The notes under the pieces are model-generated. The model ran no database searches, was not told where the DNA came from, and worked only from the letters and a program-made list of their open reading frames with translations. A program made the translations under genes and the position numbers. A stretch of 45,763 nt of DNA, taken from NCBI RefSeq assembly GCF_900129965.1, contig NZ_FQXM01000028.1, positions 1 through 45,763 on the forward strand, written 5' to 3'. This stretch comes from Clostridium grantii DSM 8605 (lineage in GTDB: Bacteria; Bacillota; Clostridia; Clostridiales; Clostridiaceae). Below are positions 45,219-45,763 of the stretch, one piece after another; positions within the stretch are counted from its first letter, which is position 1; each line of letters begins with the position of its first letter.

Positions 45219-45449
45219 CTATTTTGTGTAATACCAATTTATACCATAAAGTATGTTTGAACCTGCATGTCTAACTTCTACTTTAGCCCAGTTACCAGCA
45301 TTTGCATAAACACCATGTGCATATGCTTCCCATGCTTTCTTGAAGTCATTACTATTCCAAGTTTTCCAACCATCAGCAAATGCTGTTGTTGATGAAAATA
45401 ACATTCCCATGAGAGTTAAAATAAAAATTATTTTCTTTGATTTTTTCAT
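45219..45449 (-). CDS. Lactococcin 972-family bacteriocin precursor
   Basis: 76 aa from the ATG that follows AGGAGTG by six bases (a GTG at 45458 lies inside that site). A Sec signal peptide MKKSKKIIFILTLMGMLFSS...AFA precedes a predicted mature peptide of about 51 aa starting DGWKTWNS. The C-terminal half has NWAKVEVRHAGSNILYG and ends INWYYTK, matching the tryptophan/tyrosine-rich end of lactococcin 972-like peptides, which bind lipid II at the septum. It has no cysteines, so it is not a lantibiotic. Placement before the TIGR01654/TIGR03608-type pair supports the call. The mature peptide is somewhat short for the family. Confidence 0.82.
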   Translation of the reverse strand: MKKSKKIIFILTLMGMLFSSTTAFADGWKTWNSNDFKKAWEAYAHGVYANAGNWAKVEVRHAGSNILYGINWYYTK

Positions 45450-45501
45450 AAAATTCACTCCTTTTATTTGTTTATTTACTATCCTAAATAAAAGAAGTAT
45501 A

Positions 45502-45708
45502 CTAAAGCCATGGCTTCCTTTTATAAGGATTGCATATTGAATAGGCTCTCTTACGGATTAACTTGTCAGGTTGACGTAAGGGAGTTTTTCTATTTGCAAC
45601 AAACTCTGCGCATTCAGCTTGTCTTTGTTTGTCATACCATAATATTCTAATTTTGTTTGTCGAAACCTGTTCAAAACAAAAAAAAAATCGACAAAATTTA
45701 CAAGCTAT
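45502..45708 (-). other. Open frame without start codon, possible gene relic
   Basis: A 68-codon minus-strand frame between two TAG stops. The 3' part (IRILWYDKQRQAECAEFVAN, then RKTPLRQPDKLIRKRAY) has charged, coding-like composition, but no ATG/GTG/TTG start or ribosome site. I do not recognise it. The remaining bases to 45763 show nothing supportable. Confidence 0.3.
45546..45590 (+). terminator. Hairpin with T-run upstream of the bacteriocin gene
   Basis: CTCTCTTACG (45546-45555) pairs with CGTAAGGGAG (45575-45584, one wobble), then TTTTTC. A nested GTCA-GGT-TGAC fits in the loop. On the plus strand it looks like an intrinsic terminator, but no plus-strand gene precedes it in the window. 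Confidence 0.55.
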
Positions 45709-45763
45709 CTATTTATCTATTAAACAACTTATGAATAGTTTATATATGAATATATCTCGTTTT

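Overview
The window is chromosomal DNA from a low-GC, spore-forming-type Firmicute, most likely Clostridium sensu stricto. The evidence is the AT-rich codon use, strong AGGAGG ribosome sites with some TTG/GTG starts, a CIRCE-controlled groESL, Rex, a guanine riboswitch, and several families common in clostridia (TIGR01906, triple-tyrosine proteins, HxlR regulators). I did not identify the species.

Layout. 18-93 is tRNA-Pro(UGG). 208-2281 (minus) is a small cluster: YfcE-like phosphoesterase, RdgB/HAM1 nucleotide house-cleaning enzyme and a HypE/AIR-synthase-like protein. A conserved unknown (2373-3770, plus) and a family-5 solute-binding protein follow. 5554-10194 is the ligA-pcrA-yerC DNA repair/replication block. 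10537-17644 holds a pseudouridine synthase, a triple-tyrosine repeat protein with an acidic tandem repeat, type I pullulanase, a YqxD/YaiI protein and pgi. 17802-21304 has a CPBP membrane protease, a Gfo/Idh/MocA oxidoreductase and an AAA-like/PD-(D/E)XK protein.

21472-27460 is the most accessory-looking stretch. A zinc macrodomain and a class M sirtuin (an ADP-ribosylation writer/eraser pair) sit divergent to an HxlR regulator. Next comes an operon of a polar amino-acid ABC transporter plus an Fe-S flavoprotein, with a second HxlR gene upstream. No lipoyl-carrier or lipoate-ligase partner of the known sirtuin M operons is present. The ABC ATPase is split by a clean 13-bp tandem duplication, and the permease has no convincing start codon.

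27681-30994 is guaA and guaB behind a guanine riboswitch with its own terminator. 31269-33101 is an EAL-CBS-GGDEF-like cyclic-di-GMP protein. 33177-35193 is groEL-groES with a perfect CIRCE operator. 35393-39472 has two membrane proteins (TIGR01906 and TVP38), an OGG1-type glycosylase, an FTR1-type iron permease and rex, with a near-consensus Rex operator upstream of rex. 39841-41754 is an ABC-F ATPase.

41838-45449 is a decaying accessory region. It holds a methyltransferase 3' remnant, a broken AAA-type ATPase (A-tract frameshift), and a lactococcin-972-type bacteriocin locus made of precursor, N-truncated membrane protein, ATPase and a small coupled membrane-anchored protein. The last 300 bases hold a hairpin and an unassigned open frame without a start codon.

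The best leads for undescribed biology are the stand-alone sirtuin M/zinc-macrodomain pair beside the HxlR/flavoprotein locus, the bacteriocin locus with its coupled small protein, and the 13-bp duplication that could switch the transporter ATPase on and off.
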